DNA of 42,577 nt from Candidatus Methanoperedens nitratireducens (GCF_900196725.1 NZ_FZMP01000044.1:1-42577), one strand, 5' to 3'. Counted from the first letter of the stretch, positions 16,095-26,417 are shown. Numbers and translations are program-made. Notes: generated by a model from the letters alone, not told the origin.

Positions 16095-17516
16095 TTGAAA
16101 GAGTACGATATGATAGTTATAGGGACTGGCTCTTCAATGAACTTTATCAGCCCTATAGCCGAAACGCATGTCAAAATAAAGATCGCGATCATTGATAAAG
16201 ACGAACCCGGTGGCATATGCCTGACACGGGGATGCATACCTTCCAAAATTTTGCTATATCCCGCTGAACTCGTTCGGGAAATAGGGCGTGCAGCAGAGTT
16301 CGGCATCGGTGTGGAGTTAAAAAGCATTGATTTTAAAAAAGTAATGGAAAGGATGAGAGGCAAGATCTCAAAAGACATAGACGCGATACGCAGGGGTTTA
16401 TCGAGCAGCCCGAACATAGATTATTACCGGGACTTTGCCGAATTCGTTGAACCCTATACAATAAAAGTAGGTACTGAGACGATCACTGCAAAGATGATAT
16501 TTCTCTGCACGGGTTCAAAACCAAAAATACCGCCTGTAAAAGGTCTTGCCGAAGCGGGGTATCATACAAGCGATACTGTGTTGAAAATGAATGAACTTCC
16601 GGAAAGCATCGCCATCATGGGAGGCGGGTTCATTGCAGCAGAGTATGCCCATTTTTTCTCAGCCATGGGTTCAAAGGTAACCATCATAGGGAGAAACCCC
16701 AGGTTCCTGCCTGACGAAGAGCCGGAGACCTCAGAACTGGCAAGGAGAGGGATGTCAAAGTACATGGACATTATTACAAATCATGAGATCATTGAGGTAC
16801 AGGCAGCCGGCAGAAAGAAAAAGATAATCGCGCAGCAAAGAGGCAGCGAGAAAAACATCGAGCTTGTTGCTGATGAAATACTTGTCGCTGCGGGAAGGGC
16901 TTCAAATACGGACATACTCCACCCGGAGAAGGGCGGGATAAAAACAGACGGTCAGGGATGGATAGTTGTAAATGAGTATTTTGAGACCTCAAAGCCGAAT
17001 ATCTGGGCTTTCGGGGACGCGGATGGAAAGTACCTTTTCAAACATGTGGCGAACTATGAATCCCGCGTCGTCTTCTCGAATGCGTTTCTCGGGAAAAAGG
17101 TCAAGGCTGATTATCATGCCGTCCCGTATGCTATTTTCTCATATCCTGAAATAGCGGGTGTGGGTTTGAAGGAGAAGGAAGCCATAGAAAAATATGGAGA
17201 GAAAAATGTCCTCATAGGTTTTTCCATGTACCAGGATACAGCCAAAGGCGAAGCCATGGAAGTGAAACATTGTTTTGTGAAAGTGATCGTGGAAGTTAAT
17301 ACGAACAGGATTCTGGGTGCGCATATAATCGGCCCCCATGCATCTGTCCTCATACAGGAGGTCGTAAACCTCATGTACACTCCCGAGCAGAGCTTCTCTC
17401 CCATCCTTAATGGAATGCACATCCATCCGTCATTAAGTGAGGTCGTGGAGAAGGCGTTCATTTCGCTTATACCGCCTGCCCATTATCGACATATCCTGGA
17501 AGAACACATCTTTTAA
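16095..17516 (+). CDS. lipoamide-dehydrogenase-like FAD disulfide oxidoreductase
   Basis: 473-residue pyridine-nucleotide disulfide reductase. The redox-active pair is Cys42-Cys47 in GGICLTRGCIPSK, the NAD(P)-binding motif is MGGGFIAAEYAHFF near 175, the FAD motif is FGDADGK near 306, and the dimer-interface catalytic His/Glu lies in HIHPSLSEVVEKAF. The first dinucleotide motif is unusual (GTGSSM, lacking the third Gly of GxGxxG). TTG start with GGAGGG nine bases upstream; it begins 3 bases after sdhC, so it is the last gene of that operon. The true E3 of PDH is better assigned to the gene at 40340, so this one may serve another disulfide or a membrane electron route. Confidence 0.85.
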   Translation: MKEYDMIVIGTGSSMNFISPIAETHVKIKIAIIDKDEPGGICLTRGCIPSKILLYPAELVREIGRAAEFGIGVELKSIDFKKVMERMRGKISKDIDAIRRGLSSSPNIDYYRDFAEFVEPYTIKVGTETITAKMIFLCTGSKPKIPPVKGLAEAGYHTSDTVLKMNELPESIAIMGGGFIAAEYAHFFSAMGSKVTIIGRNPRFLPDEEPETSELARRGMSKYMDIITNHEIIEVQAAGRKKKIIAQQRGSEKNIELVADEILVAAGRASNTDILHPEKGGIKTDGQGWIVVNEYFETSKPNIWAFGDADGKYLFKHVANYESRVVFSNAFLGKKVKADYHAVPYAIFSYPEIAGVGLKEKEAIEKYGEKNVLIGFSMYQDTAKGEAMEVKHCFVKVIVEVNTNRILGAHIIGPHASVLIQEVVNLMYTPEQSFSPILNGMHIHPSLSEVVEKAFISLIPPAHYRHILEEHIF

Positions 17517-17574
17517 TTTGAATACTATACTATTAGAGTAATTATATATTCCCTGAAAACATTACCCAGTATAA

Positions 17575-18648
17575 ATGCCGAACACTCAAGCTTCAGACGG
17601 AGTATCAACTTTAATAAAACATAAATGGACTATTGCGCTGGCGTTTATTATCTTTTTGACCGCAGCCACGTTCATGTATATTATTCTCCCGCTGCTGGAT
17701 GGCATAATCATGGGATTGGTCCTTGCATACGTCGCAAGACCGCTTAAGTACTTTATCGACAGGCGAGCCCCACGATTATCCCCGTATATTGCCACAGGTG
17801 CTATTGTCATTCCCATTTTCCTTATCATCGGGCTGGGTATCATCGAGATATTCAACTACATGGTCTGGGTGATAAATAACCAGGATTATGTTACCGGGGT
17901 TTTAATTAACCTTGTGGGAAGACTTGACCTGCCTGAATTTGTACGCAGCAAGACCATAGATATTATTTCGAACTTCGCTTCATACATATTGCCGATAATA
18001 CAGCAATTGCCTGTTGGAAAAATCGGTTACACTCTTGTGCTTTTTGCAATTAATATCCTGATAGCGGTCATACTCTGCTTTTACCTGCTGGTCGACGGCA
18101 GCAGGCTTATTGATAAAGCAATAGACATAACTCCCCATGAAGTAAATGATTTCTCCCGGAAATTCATAAAACACTTTGACGGAATTCTTTCCGCATTATT
18201 CATAGGAAATTTCTACAGTGCGATTGCTACCGGGCTTTTGTCATTGATCGTTTTCTGGGCATTCGGTTTTACCAATGTACTTGCGCTTTCCGCCCTGATG
18301 CTCATTGCCTCCATAGTCCCGTTCCTTGCAGGCTGGATGGTGGTTATACCGCTTGTGATCTATAGATACATTGAATTGGGAAGCGAGAATGCGACTGTTT
18401 TTTTTATAGTTTCTTTACTGGTGGTAATAATCCCTCCCGAACTCCTCATAAGACCGTACATTATCAACTATCAATCGAACATGCACCCGATGCTTATCAT
18501 CATAGCATTCATCGGGGGCGGTCTTGTCGGCGGGATTGCAGGGTTCTTTATAGCCCCTATCCTGCTCGGGGCGATTGTTGCTGCGTACAGGGCGAGTGCG
18601 GAGTTGAGGGCGAAAACGGCTAAAGCTGCACCTTCTTATAGCCCGTAA
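17575..18648 (+). CDS. AI-2E family transporter (PF01594-type permease)
   Basis: 357-residue polytopic membrane protein with about eight hydrophobic segments in the arrangement of this family, with the opening PLLDGIIMGLVLAYVARPL, the middle LLVDGSRLIDKAIDI and the C-terminal FIGGGLVGGIAGFFIAPILLGAIVAAY. The family was named for TqsA, proposed to export autoinducer-2, but other members are sodium/proton antiporters, so no substrate is assigned. A TATA-like ATTATATA about 27-36 bases before the ATG and no Shine-Dalgarno suggest a leaderless transcript. Confidence 0.85.
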   Translation: MPNTQASDGVSTLIKHKWTIALAFIIFLTAATFMYIILPLLDGIIMGLVLAYVARPLKYFIDRRAPRLSPYIATGAIVIPIFLIIGLGIIEIFNYMVWVINNQDYVTGVLINLVGRLDLPEFVRSKTIDIISNFASYILPIIQQLPVGKIGYTLVLFAINILIAVILCFYLLVDGSRLIDKAIDITPHEVNDFSRKFIKHFDGILSALFIGNFYSAIATGLLSLIVFWAFGFTNVLALSALMLIASIVPFLAGWMVVIPLVIYRYIELGSENATVFFIVSLLVVIIPPELLIRPYIINYQSNMHPMLIIIAFIGGGLVGGIAGFFIAPILLGAIVAAYRASAELRAKTAKAAPSYSP

Positions 18649-18777
18649 ATTGTAAATCAACTAAAAGCTATCTTTAAGTTAGTGAGTCTTTCTTGAAAAG
18701 AATGAGGCTGCTTTGAGGCAGGTGGGACGAAGTAAGGAAGGGATCACATTTATACATATTTTATTTTCCCTTCAAGA

Positions 18778-18987
18778 CTTAAAAAGACCGAATTCAAAAG
18801 TTATACCGTTGTATCTTTTGGGTGTAGAAGCGCTATTGAGCGGTTTTTTGGAGATATCGAATGCAGGATAAGGAGATTTTGGAATGGTTTCTTTGGAAAC
18901 TATAACATAAAAAGTATGCAGCTATGGATAGAGGCATTTGCCGGATTCAGGAATTGTATCAAAGATCCTGAAGGTATCTTAAGTTGA
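18778..18987 (+). pseudogene. C-terminal fragment of a DDE transposase
   Basis: Seventy codons read through to a TGA without a start and include a characteristic stretch CRSAIERFFGDIECRIRRFW followed by LWIEAFAGFRNCI. The R-S-x-x-E-R-F-F pattern with the catalytic Glu, followed by basic residues, is typical of the last third of IS4/IS6-like DDE transposases. The rest of the gene and clear inverted repeats are absent, so this is a fossil. The flanks 18649-18777 and 18988-19105 hold nothing else recognisable. Confidence 0.6.
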
Positions 18988-19105
18988 AGGTCTCCGGCTG
19001 GATATTGGAAATAGTCAAGCGTAATGATGATATCAAAGGTTTCTAAGTTCCACCTCACCGGTGGATCGTATCAAATCTTCCTCAAGCATACGAAAAAATA
19101 AAAAG

Positions 19106-19138
19106 ATTGATAACAGATTGCTCTGTCATCAATTTTTT
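19106..19138. terminator. bidirectional hairpin terminator
   Basis: ATTGAT-a-ACAGA pairs with TCTGT-c-ATCAAT around a TTGC loop (19106-19133). It has an A run before and a T run after, so it can end transcription on either strand; it lies just beyond the minus-strand exported-protein gene. Confidence 0.6.
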
Positions 19139-19148
19139 AATTCTTTAT

Positions 19149-19660
19149 TTATGGCAATTCTTCTATATCGGTTTTCAACGATTTGAAGAACAGGGATGTG
19201 CCGGCTCCAGACCCTTGGACCGTTATATTATGGACTCCCGCGGTAAGAGTTTTCCCGAAAGTAAAGCTATGCGCCTGCCATCCATCTTCTTCAGAATTTT
19301 GATCAAAAAAACGGCACCTGGAGGAACTGTTACTCCATTATCCAAAACTCTTATAGATAATGTGTTTGCAGAGCCTGTATTAGTTTCTGCGGAAAAGGTG
19401 GCAGTAAATTCACAGGTGACTGGGCAAGATACAAACTGCGTCAGTAAACTTGTTTGTCCGGCATTCATACCAATAAGAGCTGTGCTGGATGTGAACTGCA
19501 TCTCGTGAAAGGCTGGACTACTCAACTCCTTTCCGCCAGGTTGTACAGGAGTTTTGTCTTCAGGCGCAATTTCTCTTTTTGCATTCTCGTTTACGGCTAC
19601 CACGGATATTGTCAACAACAGTACTGACAATATCGCTACTAAAAATATCTTTTTGTTCAT
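19149..19660 (-). pseudogene. exported beta-sandwich-like protein, single frameshift in a T run
   Basis: A signal peptide (MNKKIFLVAILSVLLLTISVVAV) leads a protein of unknown family. The first frame continues only to 19223, but a change of frame at a run of seven identical bases (19305-19311) restores a well-behaved C terminus: FDQNSEEDGWQAHSFTFGKTL, then AGVHNITVQGSGAGT, then a stop at 19149. The joined product (about 170 residues) alternates hydrophobic residues like a beta sandwich. One missing base in the run would explain it, so this may be a sequencing error rather than a dead gene. It lies downstream of, and in the same direction as, the secreted subtilase. Confidence 0.65.
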
Positions 19661-19885
19661 ATTCTTCTCCCACGTTTTTATTTCTCTTCTTTTCTTTATT
19701 TTCTCAATTCATTCAATCTTTTTGTTCGTTTACTGTTCTAATGCATTTGCCGCGCTATCTGTTTCCAGACAAATTCCAATGCATATATCGAATTTTTAGG
19801 TGCGGTTTAAAATCGTGAAACATACTCATATGCTGTTCTTTTTAATCTCCTAATTTTAAATTTATGACTTTATTTGTTCCTGCAT

Positions 19886-21808
19886 TCAAGTTATAGAATA
19901 GGCGTAACCTAAACGTTCGGACGAATAACCGGCATCCCATCTGGATTTAATTATTTCTGCTGTGTAGTATCCGGAAACTGATGAATAAAATTCAACAATC
20001 TCATAGTTGTTATCATAAGACAATGAATATCCTGTGTAATTTCCAGAAGGGCTTTTTACACGTAAATCGAGATCTACTTTAAGCGTATCTCTACCATGTG
20101 GTCCTTTCGATCTCGAATTCCATGCTATTGCTACCCGTACTTTCTTACCTGAAGGCGCATAGAATGTGTAATTTATAGGATAACTTGTCGTTGAATAGAT
20201 CATACCATATTTTAATTGATTATTTGCCACAACTTTGTATGCTTCACTGGCAACAACAGCTCCCATTCCATCATATTCACTCAATCTACTGCTTCCTTCT
20301 ATATTGTGAATAGCAGATGCGAAAATCGCGGCTCTTACCGCTTCGGGCCATGATTTAAGTGATGAGTTATTGCTCATCAATAATGCGGCTTCGCCTGCAA
20401 CTGCCGGTGCAGCCAGACTGGTCCCATCATATTCTCCTTCTATCCATGGATAGCCTGTACTTGTACTGGTTATTCTGCTTCCTACTGCGGCTACCTCTGG
20501 TTTTTCTCTATCAGAATGTTGTGAATATGGATCTATGTATGAGGAATACCATGCCATTACGTCATTCGGAGAGAACCAACTTGCTGTGTTCCAATCATCT
20601 ATTGCACCCGTTGTTATTACATTCCAGGCATTCCCTGGTGTTGTGATGAGCCCTGCTGTATTTCCTGCAGACTTAACAATCGTTGGATAAGGCCATCGCG
20701 GAACTACATAGTCATAATATTTGTCCATTACGTGCAAACGTCCATCGCTTTCAATTCCCCAGCTCAGACTCAAAATATTTGCACCTTTGCTTAATGCCCA
20801 ATCTGAAGCTGCTATCAAGCTCGATTCATAATAATCTAGTGAATTTGCACTGAGCAAATCGACGCCAGGTGCCACGCCTTTATATGTTGAATGAGTACTT
20901 TCGATAACTCCGGCAACAGCAGTTGCATGAAAATCAATATTGGGCGTTAGAGGCTTATAATATATTCCATCTTTTATGTAAGGATTGGCAAAAGCTATGC
21001 CATCATCTTCCACCACCGCAACTTTTACTCCATAGCCAGTTATTCCATAAGGCCATACCAGGTTAGCCCTAATCGTCGGGACTGAAGAATTGATTTCTGG
21101 TTTTGCTATTCCTTCTTTGTCAATGACCTCGACATCTCCCCTCGCCTCCAGTTCTTCTATGGCTTTTTTGCTCAATTCAGCGTATATTAAAGGTGCATAT
21201 TGACTGGCATATCTTATCTTTCCTTTCTTTTTAATTTCAGCTATTATCGGTGCCTCTATAGCTTCATGTTTGGCTATGGAATCTTTTTCTCCTTTGTTTT
21301 GCTCAACATCAGTGCCACCAGATAACCATATACCTACATTTGTCTTATCTGCATTGTTTTTACTTAACAATTCTTCATGTAATTCTTTTGTCAGCTTTCC
21401 ATATATCTGTCTATAAGCAACCTCTTCCTGTTGTTCAACTGTATTTTTATTGACTTCATTTCCTTTAGTATCTACGGAGATTCCATATATGTCTCCTGAC
21501 TCTTTATCAACGACTTTTACTTCGATTAGTTCTTTGTTTGTTACTTCAAATTTTGCTTTTTCAGCTTTTAAAACTTCTAACCTTCCACTAGGAATGTTTT
21601 CCCTGTTTGCTATTTTTTCTATAATTTTGCTGGTCATCTCACTACTAACCGCATTTTCTTCATATACATCATTTACTATTTCTGTAGATTCTTCAGAATA
21701 GTCACCTTTCGGTGTATCTGCTGATGCAGGAAATATTAAAAAGATAATAATCAACATCGAACCGAGGGCTACCAGTCCATTTTTAATTTCTATTTTTTTA
21801 TTTATCAT
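19886..21808 (-). CDS. secreted subtilisin-like serine protease (S8 family)
   Basis: 640-residue exported protease. The signal peptide or anchor covers about residues 12-30, followed by a long charged propeptide-like region to about 250. The catalytic triad is visible: Asp in VAVVEDDG (about 264), His in HATAVAGVIES (about 293) and Ser in GTSLAAPAVAG (about 463), with oxyanion Asn in SAGNTAG. A C-terminal beta domain (from about 540, KVRVAIAWNSRSKGPHGRDTLKVDLDL) resembles pre-peptidase/proprotein-convertase-like domains. It would act outside the cell on proteins or peptides. A TATA-like CTTTATATA on the minus strand near 22010-22018 suggests a leader of roughly 170 bases. Confidence 0.9.
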   Translation of the reverse strand: MINKKIEIKNGLVALGSMLIIIFLIFPASADTPKGDYSEESTEIVNDVYEENAVSSEMTSKIIEKIANRENIPSGRLEVLKAEKAKFEVTNKELIEVKVVDKESGDIYGISVDTKGNEVNKNTVEQQEEVAYRQIYGKLTKELHEELLSKNNADKTNVGIWLSGGTDVEQNKGEKDSIAKHEAIEAPIIAEIKKKGKIRYASQYAPLIYAELSKKAIEELEARGDVEVIDKEGIAKPEINSSVPTIRANLVWPYGITGYGVKVAVVEDDGIAFANPYIKDGIYYKPLTPNIDFHATAVAGVIESTHSTYKGVAPGVDLLSANSLDYYESSLIAASDWALSKGANILSLSWGIESDGRLHVMDKYYDYVVPRWPYPTIVKSAGNTAGLITTPGNAWNVITTGAIDDWNTASWFSPNDVMAWYSSYIDPYSQHSDREKPEVAAVGSRITSTSTGYPWIEGEYDGTSLAAPAVAGEAALLMSNNSSLKSWPEAVRAAIFASAIHNIEGSSRLSEYDGMGAVVASEAYKVVANNQLKYGMIYSTTSYPINYTFYAPSGKKVRVAIAWNSRSKGPHGRDTLKVDLDLRVKSPSGNYTGYSLSYDNNYEIVEFYSSVSGYYTAEIIKSRWDAGYSSERLGYAYSIT

Positions 21809-22411
21809 CTAAATTGCCTCTCATTTTCGTTTCAACAAAATCGCTTTTTCTGCGACCGATGTTATGATGCATTTTCACCACTATCCTTGCGGGCAAACCC
21901 CATGCATCTCGGATTTTTTAAAGCATGGTTTTGATAAATATAAAAGAGAAATAGTTCTCTTTCATAGTTTTCCTGACCACCTACCACGCCTATCAAGCAA
22001 TAACTTGTATATAAAGCTTTCTCTTAATTATAACGAATATTAATTATAATGATCATGTTTATTTATCTAAAGACAATTCTGAGTATAATTCGTGCCATTG
22101 TATTTCGTCAATCCTATAATAAAACAGCATAGCAACCAGTAACACCAACACCCTTATCTCTCGCTCTTAACCTTCCAAACCCATCAACCAGATGAATTAT
22201 CTTTACAGACCGAAAGATATTGAGTGCTATATTTTATGTATTGCGTTCAGGTTGTGCCTGGCGGATGCTGCCTTGTGTACCGAACTCCGAGTTTTAGATG
22301 GCCGAGAGCCAGAACCGAGTGCTGCTGTATTAGACGGCCAGCTGTTAAAACCACTGAAACTCCTGGATTGCTGCTACATGAAGGAATATTCAGACACGCT
22401 CTAAGATTTTA
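21809..22411. other. intergenic: subtilase promoter/leader and IS-end relic
   Basis: Bases 21809-22030 hold the leader and promoter of the subtilase (minus strand), including a hairpin AAAGAGAA/TTCTCTTT near 21942-21961 and a direct repeat of TTAATTATAA near 22023-22050. Bases 22190-22405 are more GC-rich, with overlapping partial frames on both strands but no recognisable protein, and end in the IS-terminus-like sequence. No intact gene is supported. Confidence 0.45.
22377..22405 (-). repeat. IS-terminus-like repeat, second copy
   Basis: Read on the minus strand it starts CTTAGAGCGTGTCTGAATAT and matches 8065-8093 at 27 of 29 positions. GAG-N-GTGTCTGAA-type ends are typical of IS5-like terminal inverted repeats. 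No matching partner end is seen nearby, so it is a solitary relic. Confidence 0.55.
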
Positions 22412-25400
22412 CTATCGTATCCTCGCTATCCCCATTTTCATCTTGATATCCTCAACATCCCAATCCTTAACAAGATCGCCTTCAACTTTAACATCCGTGC
22501 CTATCGAAAGCGACTTTGCCCGCACCTCGCCTGCAATGAAATCCTTCGTTTCGGATACAAGCTCAGCTACCCGGGTATCCTTGATTTCCACTGATGCTTC
22601 TATCCCTTCTTCTACGGCGAGGTCTAATTCCTTTCTCATATCCTGTATTCTTCTGATAACCTCACGCGCATAACCCTCGGATTCTATCTCCCGCGTAAGT
22701 TCGGTATCAACATAAACATCCCCGACAGAGAAGCTTGCCTGGGCAATGGCAGGCGGGATTACTTCCTTGAAAGTGACCATATCCCTGGTTATAGTCCAGT
22801 TCCCAAGTTCAAAGCTGCCTGTTTCTTCGATTGCTCTCTTTATTTCCCTGCCATCGGCTTTCTTTAATTCGGCGATCACTTTACCTGCTTCTTTCTTAAA
22901 TGTCGGGCCAAGCGCAGCATGGACTGGCAGTACTTCTACGCCGAGTTCTTTCCACGGCTTGCCTGCCGGGAGCAATATGATATCCCTGGCATTTGTCTGC
23001 TCTTTTAACACAGATTCAAGGCTTGCAACTGCTGCGGCGACCTCATCTTTTTTTGGCGCTACGATAATCCGTTTAACAGGCCATCTCAGTTTGCGCTTTA
23101 ACTTTTGCCTTGCATTGGATGACGCCTCGACGAGCTCCCTGATTATATTCATCCTGACCTCAAGCTCTGTATCAATGAACTCCTCCCTTGGTTTTACCCA
23201 GTCGCAAAGGTGGATTGATTCCGGCGCATCCGCATCAACGTTGCGTACAAGGTTCTGGTACATCTCTTCTGAGATATGGGGCGCAAAAGGCGCTATGAGC
23301 TTTGTGACCGTGACAAGTGTTTCGTACAGGGTATAATAAGCAGCAAGCTTATCCGGATCGTTCGCTTCGCGCCACGTTCTGGGTCTTATGAGCTGGACAT
23401 ACCAGCGTGAGAGGTCTTCGAGAATGAACTCGGATATCGGGCGCGTTGCTTTATGGAGGTTGTATTCCACCATCTCTGCATCTACCTGTTTTATGAGCGA
23501 CTGTACCCGCGAGAGTATCCATTTATCTTCAGGACGTAACGGCAGCTCCGTCACTTTGCCTGCAAGCGGGTTGAACTTATCAAGGATCATGTACGGCAGC
23601 GGGAAGCGGTAGACGTTCCAGAGGATGTTCAGCATCCGGTGCGCATTCCCGACCTCATCCCAGCTAAATTTCAGGTCATCCCACGGCGCGTTCTGCGAAA
23701 GGACGTATAACCTGAGTGATTCTGCACCGTATTTTGCGACCACTTCTTCAGGTGATACGACGTTGCCGAGGCTCTTTGACATCTTCTTGCCTTCGGTATC
23801 CAGAGTAAAGCCGTGCATCAGTACGCTTTTGTACGGTGCTTTCCCGAAAGAGACCATGCTTGCGCCAAGCTGCGAATAGAACCAGCCCCGTGTCTGGTCA
23901 TGACCTTCGGTGATGAAATCCGCAGGCCACCATTCTTTTATAGTTTTGTCATCGCGCGGGAAGTTCAACGTAGCCCACGATGCCACGGCAGAATCAAACC
24001 ACACATCGAACACGTCCGGGACCCGGTCCATCTTTCCTCCGCATTTGCATTTGATATGGATATTATCCACGTTCGGCCTGTGAAGGTCTTCCAGCTTCGG
24101 GACCCCTGAGCGGCTCCTGAGCTCATCCATGCTTCCCATGACCTCTATCTCTCCGCAGGATTCGCATACCCATACGGGGATAGGGATTCCCCAGTATCTC
24201 TGGCGCGATATGCACCAGTCGCGCGAGCCTGCTATCCAGTCAGCAAACCGGGCAGAACCTGCCCAGTCGGGATACCATTTGACGTTTTTTATCTCCTCAA
24301 GCATTTTCTGCTTGAGGTCGGTAACGCGCAGGAACCACTGCTCGGTCGCAAGGTAGATTATCGGTGTCTTGCATCTCCAGCAGTGACCATACCTGTGTGT
24401 GATCTTGCCGCTCGCCAGGAGCAGGTTTTTCCCTGTCAGGTCATCAAGCACGACTTTATTGGCATCCCTTACGTGCATACCTTTGTACTCTCCCGCCTCT
24501 TCGGTGTACCTGCCGTCGGGTCCGACAGGGCAAAATATCGGGAGGTTATTCTTTACGCCAAGCTCGAAGTCATCAATACCGTGACCCGGCGCTATGTGAA
24601 CGCATCCTGTGTTCTCCGCAGTAACGAAATCCGCCATGTAAATATTATGCGGAAAATCCTTTTGCTTCGGTACCTTATCGCTCAGGGGATGCAGGTATTC
24701 GATACGCACATCCTCACCGAGCATGGTATCAAGTACTTCATAATCCTTATACTTCCCCTGTTTCAGGACATTTTCCATAAGCTGCGCCGCCATTATCAGT
24801 ATCTCTTCTTTCCCGTCCTTAACAGCCCTGACTTTTACATACTCAAAAGACGGATGCACAGCAACTGCAATGTTGGCAGGGATCGTCCAGGGCGTGGTTG
24901 TCCATATCACTATGAAAGTATTTTCCTCATCTGCAAGCGGGAATTTTATATATACCGAAGGATCGGTCTCGTCTGCATATTCAACCTCGGAATCTGCTAT
25001 AGCCGTCTCGCACCGGGGGCACCAGTTCACGACCCGCAATCCTTTCTCAAGAAGCGCTTTTTGATGCGCCTGTTTCAGCGTCCACCATGCAGCTTCTATA
25101 TATTCATCGCGCAGCGTCATGTACGGGTCTTTCCAGTTAAGCCATACCCCCAGGTTCTTGAACTGGAGCGTCATCTCATCGCGGTGGGTTAACGCGAATT
25201 CCTTGCATTTAGCCACGAAATTACCTACGCCGTATTTTTCGATATCCTTCTTTGATTTGAATCCAAGGACTCCTTCTACCTTCACTTCAATCGGGAGTCC
25301 GTGCATATCCCATCCGGCACGCTCAAGGATATGATAGCCGTTCATTGACCTGTAGCGCAGTACCGAGTCCTTGATTATCTTGTTCCAGGCTGTTCCCAGG

Positions 25401-25561
25401 TGGATCCTGCCTGTGGTGTAGGGCGGCCCGTCTACGAAAAAGAACTTCTTTCCGTTCTTCCTGGATTCCCTTACACGCGAATAAGCATCCATATCCTCCC
25501 AGAATTTCTGGATATTCTGTTCAACGACTTTTGCATCGTACTGCGAAGCCTCTTTTAACAT
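22412..25561 (-). CDS. ileS: isoleucyl-tRNA synthetase
   Basis: Charges tRNA-Ile. At 1049 residues it has the size of the archaeal/eukaryotic-type enzyme. Signatures are the class I motif region [20 protein letters not shown] near residue 47, the CP1 editing domain with [18 protein letters not shown] near 225, the [18 protein letters not shown] motif near 600 (KMSKS), and the anticodon-binding and C-terminal zinc/peptidyl-binding-like regions. The N-terminal [21 protein letters not shown] is typical. GGAG lies about nine bases before the ATG. It is transcribed alone; nothing follows closely on its strand. Confidence 0.97.
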   Translation of the reverse strand: MLKEASQYDAKVVEQNIQKFWEDMDAYSRVRESRKNGKKFFFVDGPPYTTGRIHLGTAWNKIIKDSVLRYRSMNGYHILERAGWDMHGLPIEVKVEGVLGFKSKKDIEKYGVGNFVAKCKEFALTHRDEMTLQFKNLGVWLNWKDPYMTLRDEYIEAAWWTLKQAHQKALLEKGLRVVNWCPRCETAIADSEVEYADETDPSVYIKFPLADEENTFIVIWTTTPWTIPANIAVAVHPSFEYVKVRAVKDGKEEILIMAAQLMENVLKQGKYKDYEVLDTMLGEDVRIEYLHPLSDKVPKQKDFPHNIYMADFVTAENTGCVHIAPGHGIDDFELGVKNNLPIFCPVGPDGRYTEEAGEYKGMHVRDANKVVLDDLTGKNLLLASGKITHRYGHCWRCKTPIIYLATEQWFLRVTDLKQKMLEEIKNVKWYPDWAGSARFADWIAGSRDWCISRQRYWGIPIPVWVCESCGEIEVMGSMDELRSRSGVPKLEDLHRPNVDNIHIKCKCGGKMDRVPDVFDVWFDSAVASWATLNFPRDDKTIKEWWPADFITEGHDQTRGWFYSQLGASMVSFGKAPYKSVLMHGFTLDTEGKKMSKSLGNVVSPEEVVAKYGAESLRLYVLSQNAPWDDLKFSWDEVGNAHRMLNILWNVYRFPLPYMILDKFNPLAGKVTELPLRPEDKWILSRVQSLIKQVDAEMVEYNLHKATRPISEFILEDLSRWYVQLIRPRTWREANDPDKLAAYYTLYETLVTVTKLIAPFAPHISEEMYQNLVRNVDADAPESIHLCDWVKPREEFIDTELEVRMNIIRELVEASSNARQKLKRKLRWPVKRIIVAPKKDEVAAAVASLESVLKEQTNARDIILLPAGKPWKELGVEVLPVHAALGPTFKKEAGKVIAELKKADGREIKRAIEETGSFELGNWTITRDMVTFKEVIPPAIAQASFSVGDVYVDTELTREIESEGYAREVIRRIQDMRKELDLAVEEGIEASVEIKDTRVAELVSETKDFIAGEVRAKSLSIGTDVKVEGDLVKDWDVEDIKMKMGIARIR

Positions 25562-25716
25562 AAAATAATCTCCAAAGAATGGGGGTAGTAAGGCGATGAT
25601 GCAATTAAAAGCTTATGGTTTGAAAAATATAGTAGAGTACACTGAATTCCAGGATTAAAGGTAAAAAATAACAAAAGAGTTAATAACTTCTATGTGTAAG
25701 AGTTACTGGTGGTTAT

Positions 25717-25946
25717 ATGGATGCAAAAGAAGCAACAATGGTAGTTAGAGAGTATTTCACAAGTATTAAAAAAATCAAATTTATGTTCGAGGTCAGAAGT
25801 GTTGAAAAAAATCTGAACTACTCTCAGATAATACATGGATAGTTAAATGTGATATCCAAAATGTCTTTGAAGAAGAACCACTATCATATGAGGTAGCAGT
25901 AGCAGACAGCACCGGGGACATTCTTTATGTCAAAGAAATTACTTGA
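25717..25946 (+). pseudogene. small conserved-looking protein upstream of the PIN gene, frameshift in an A run
   Basis: An ATG with GGTGG five bases upstream opens MDAKEATMVVREYFTSIKKI... but stops at 25840. Changing frame at the run of seven A (25805-25811) gives a coherent continuation (SELLSDNTWIVKCDIQNVFEEEPL...DSTGDILYVKEIT) ending at 25946, overlapping the next gene by 20 bases. The restored product has about 76 residues. The overlap and order suggest a partner of the PIN protein, possibly an antitoxin or accessory factor. A missing A would repair it. Confidence 0.55.
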
Positions 25947-26417
25947 TAAAGGACAAGTAATAGTCATAGATACAAGCCCATTATTATTACTTTTAATGGG
26001 GTTATATGACAAAAACGCGATAAATAACTTCAAAAGGCTTTCAGAATATGATTCTAATGATTATGATTTACTCTACCAATTCGTTGCAAAAAGAAAAATC
26101 ATAGTAACTCCGCAAGTTTTGTCTGAAGTATCAAATTTTGCTGATCAGTTAAAAAATAGGTTTTCTGAATTTATAGAAGAAAATAGACCAAACCTTGAGA
26201 AAATCGATGAAAAATATATAACAAAAGCTGAGATTCTTACTTCTCCAGAAGTAGTAAAATTTGGATTTACTGATACTTCGATTTAGCTGCGAAAGAAAAT
26301 AATGCACTGGTTCTTACAGATGACTTTCCACTCTGCAATATATGTAAAAGAAATGGATTAGACGCAAAACATATGAAAACGGAAGTTCTCAGCCTGAAAG
26401 AGATTTTTAAAGTGTAA
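25927..26417 (+). pseudogene. PIN-domain ribonuclease-like protein, C-terminal frameshift
   Basis: The first frame codes 119 residues with the PIN start VIDTSPLLLLLMGLYD (first acidic residue) and TPQVLSEVSNFADQL, and stops just after FGFTDTSI. One extra T in the TTT at 26281-26283 would continue as LAAKENNALVLTDDFPLCNICKR...LKEIFKV to 26417. That supplies the missing second half of the PIN fold, including LTDDF with the second acidic cluster. The full product would have about 163 residues. Either a one-base sequence error or a recently disabled gene. AT-rich codon use differs from the housekeeping neighbours. Confidence 0.65.

Noticed and set aside
22192-22673. Plus-strand frames of 70 and 149 codons before and over the end of ileS
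   Set aside because: The longer one is largely ileS antisense; the shorter ends in the IS-terminus-like repeat and has no recognisable protein.
24383-25192. Plus-strand open frame of 269 codons
   Set aside because: Antisense shadow within ileS, cysteine/tyrosine-rich with no domain; IleRS motifs on the minus strand are intact.
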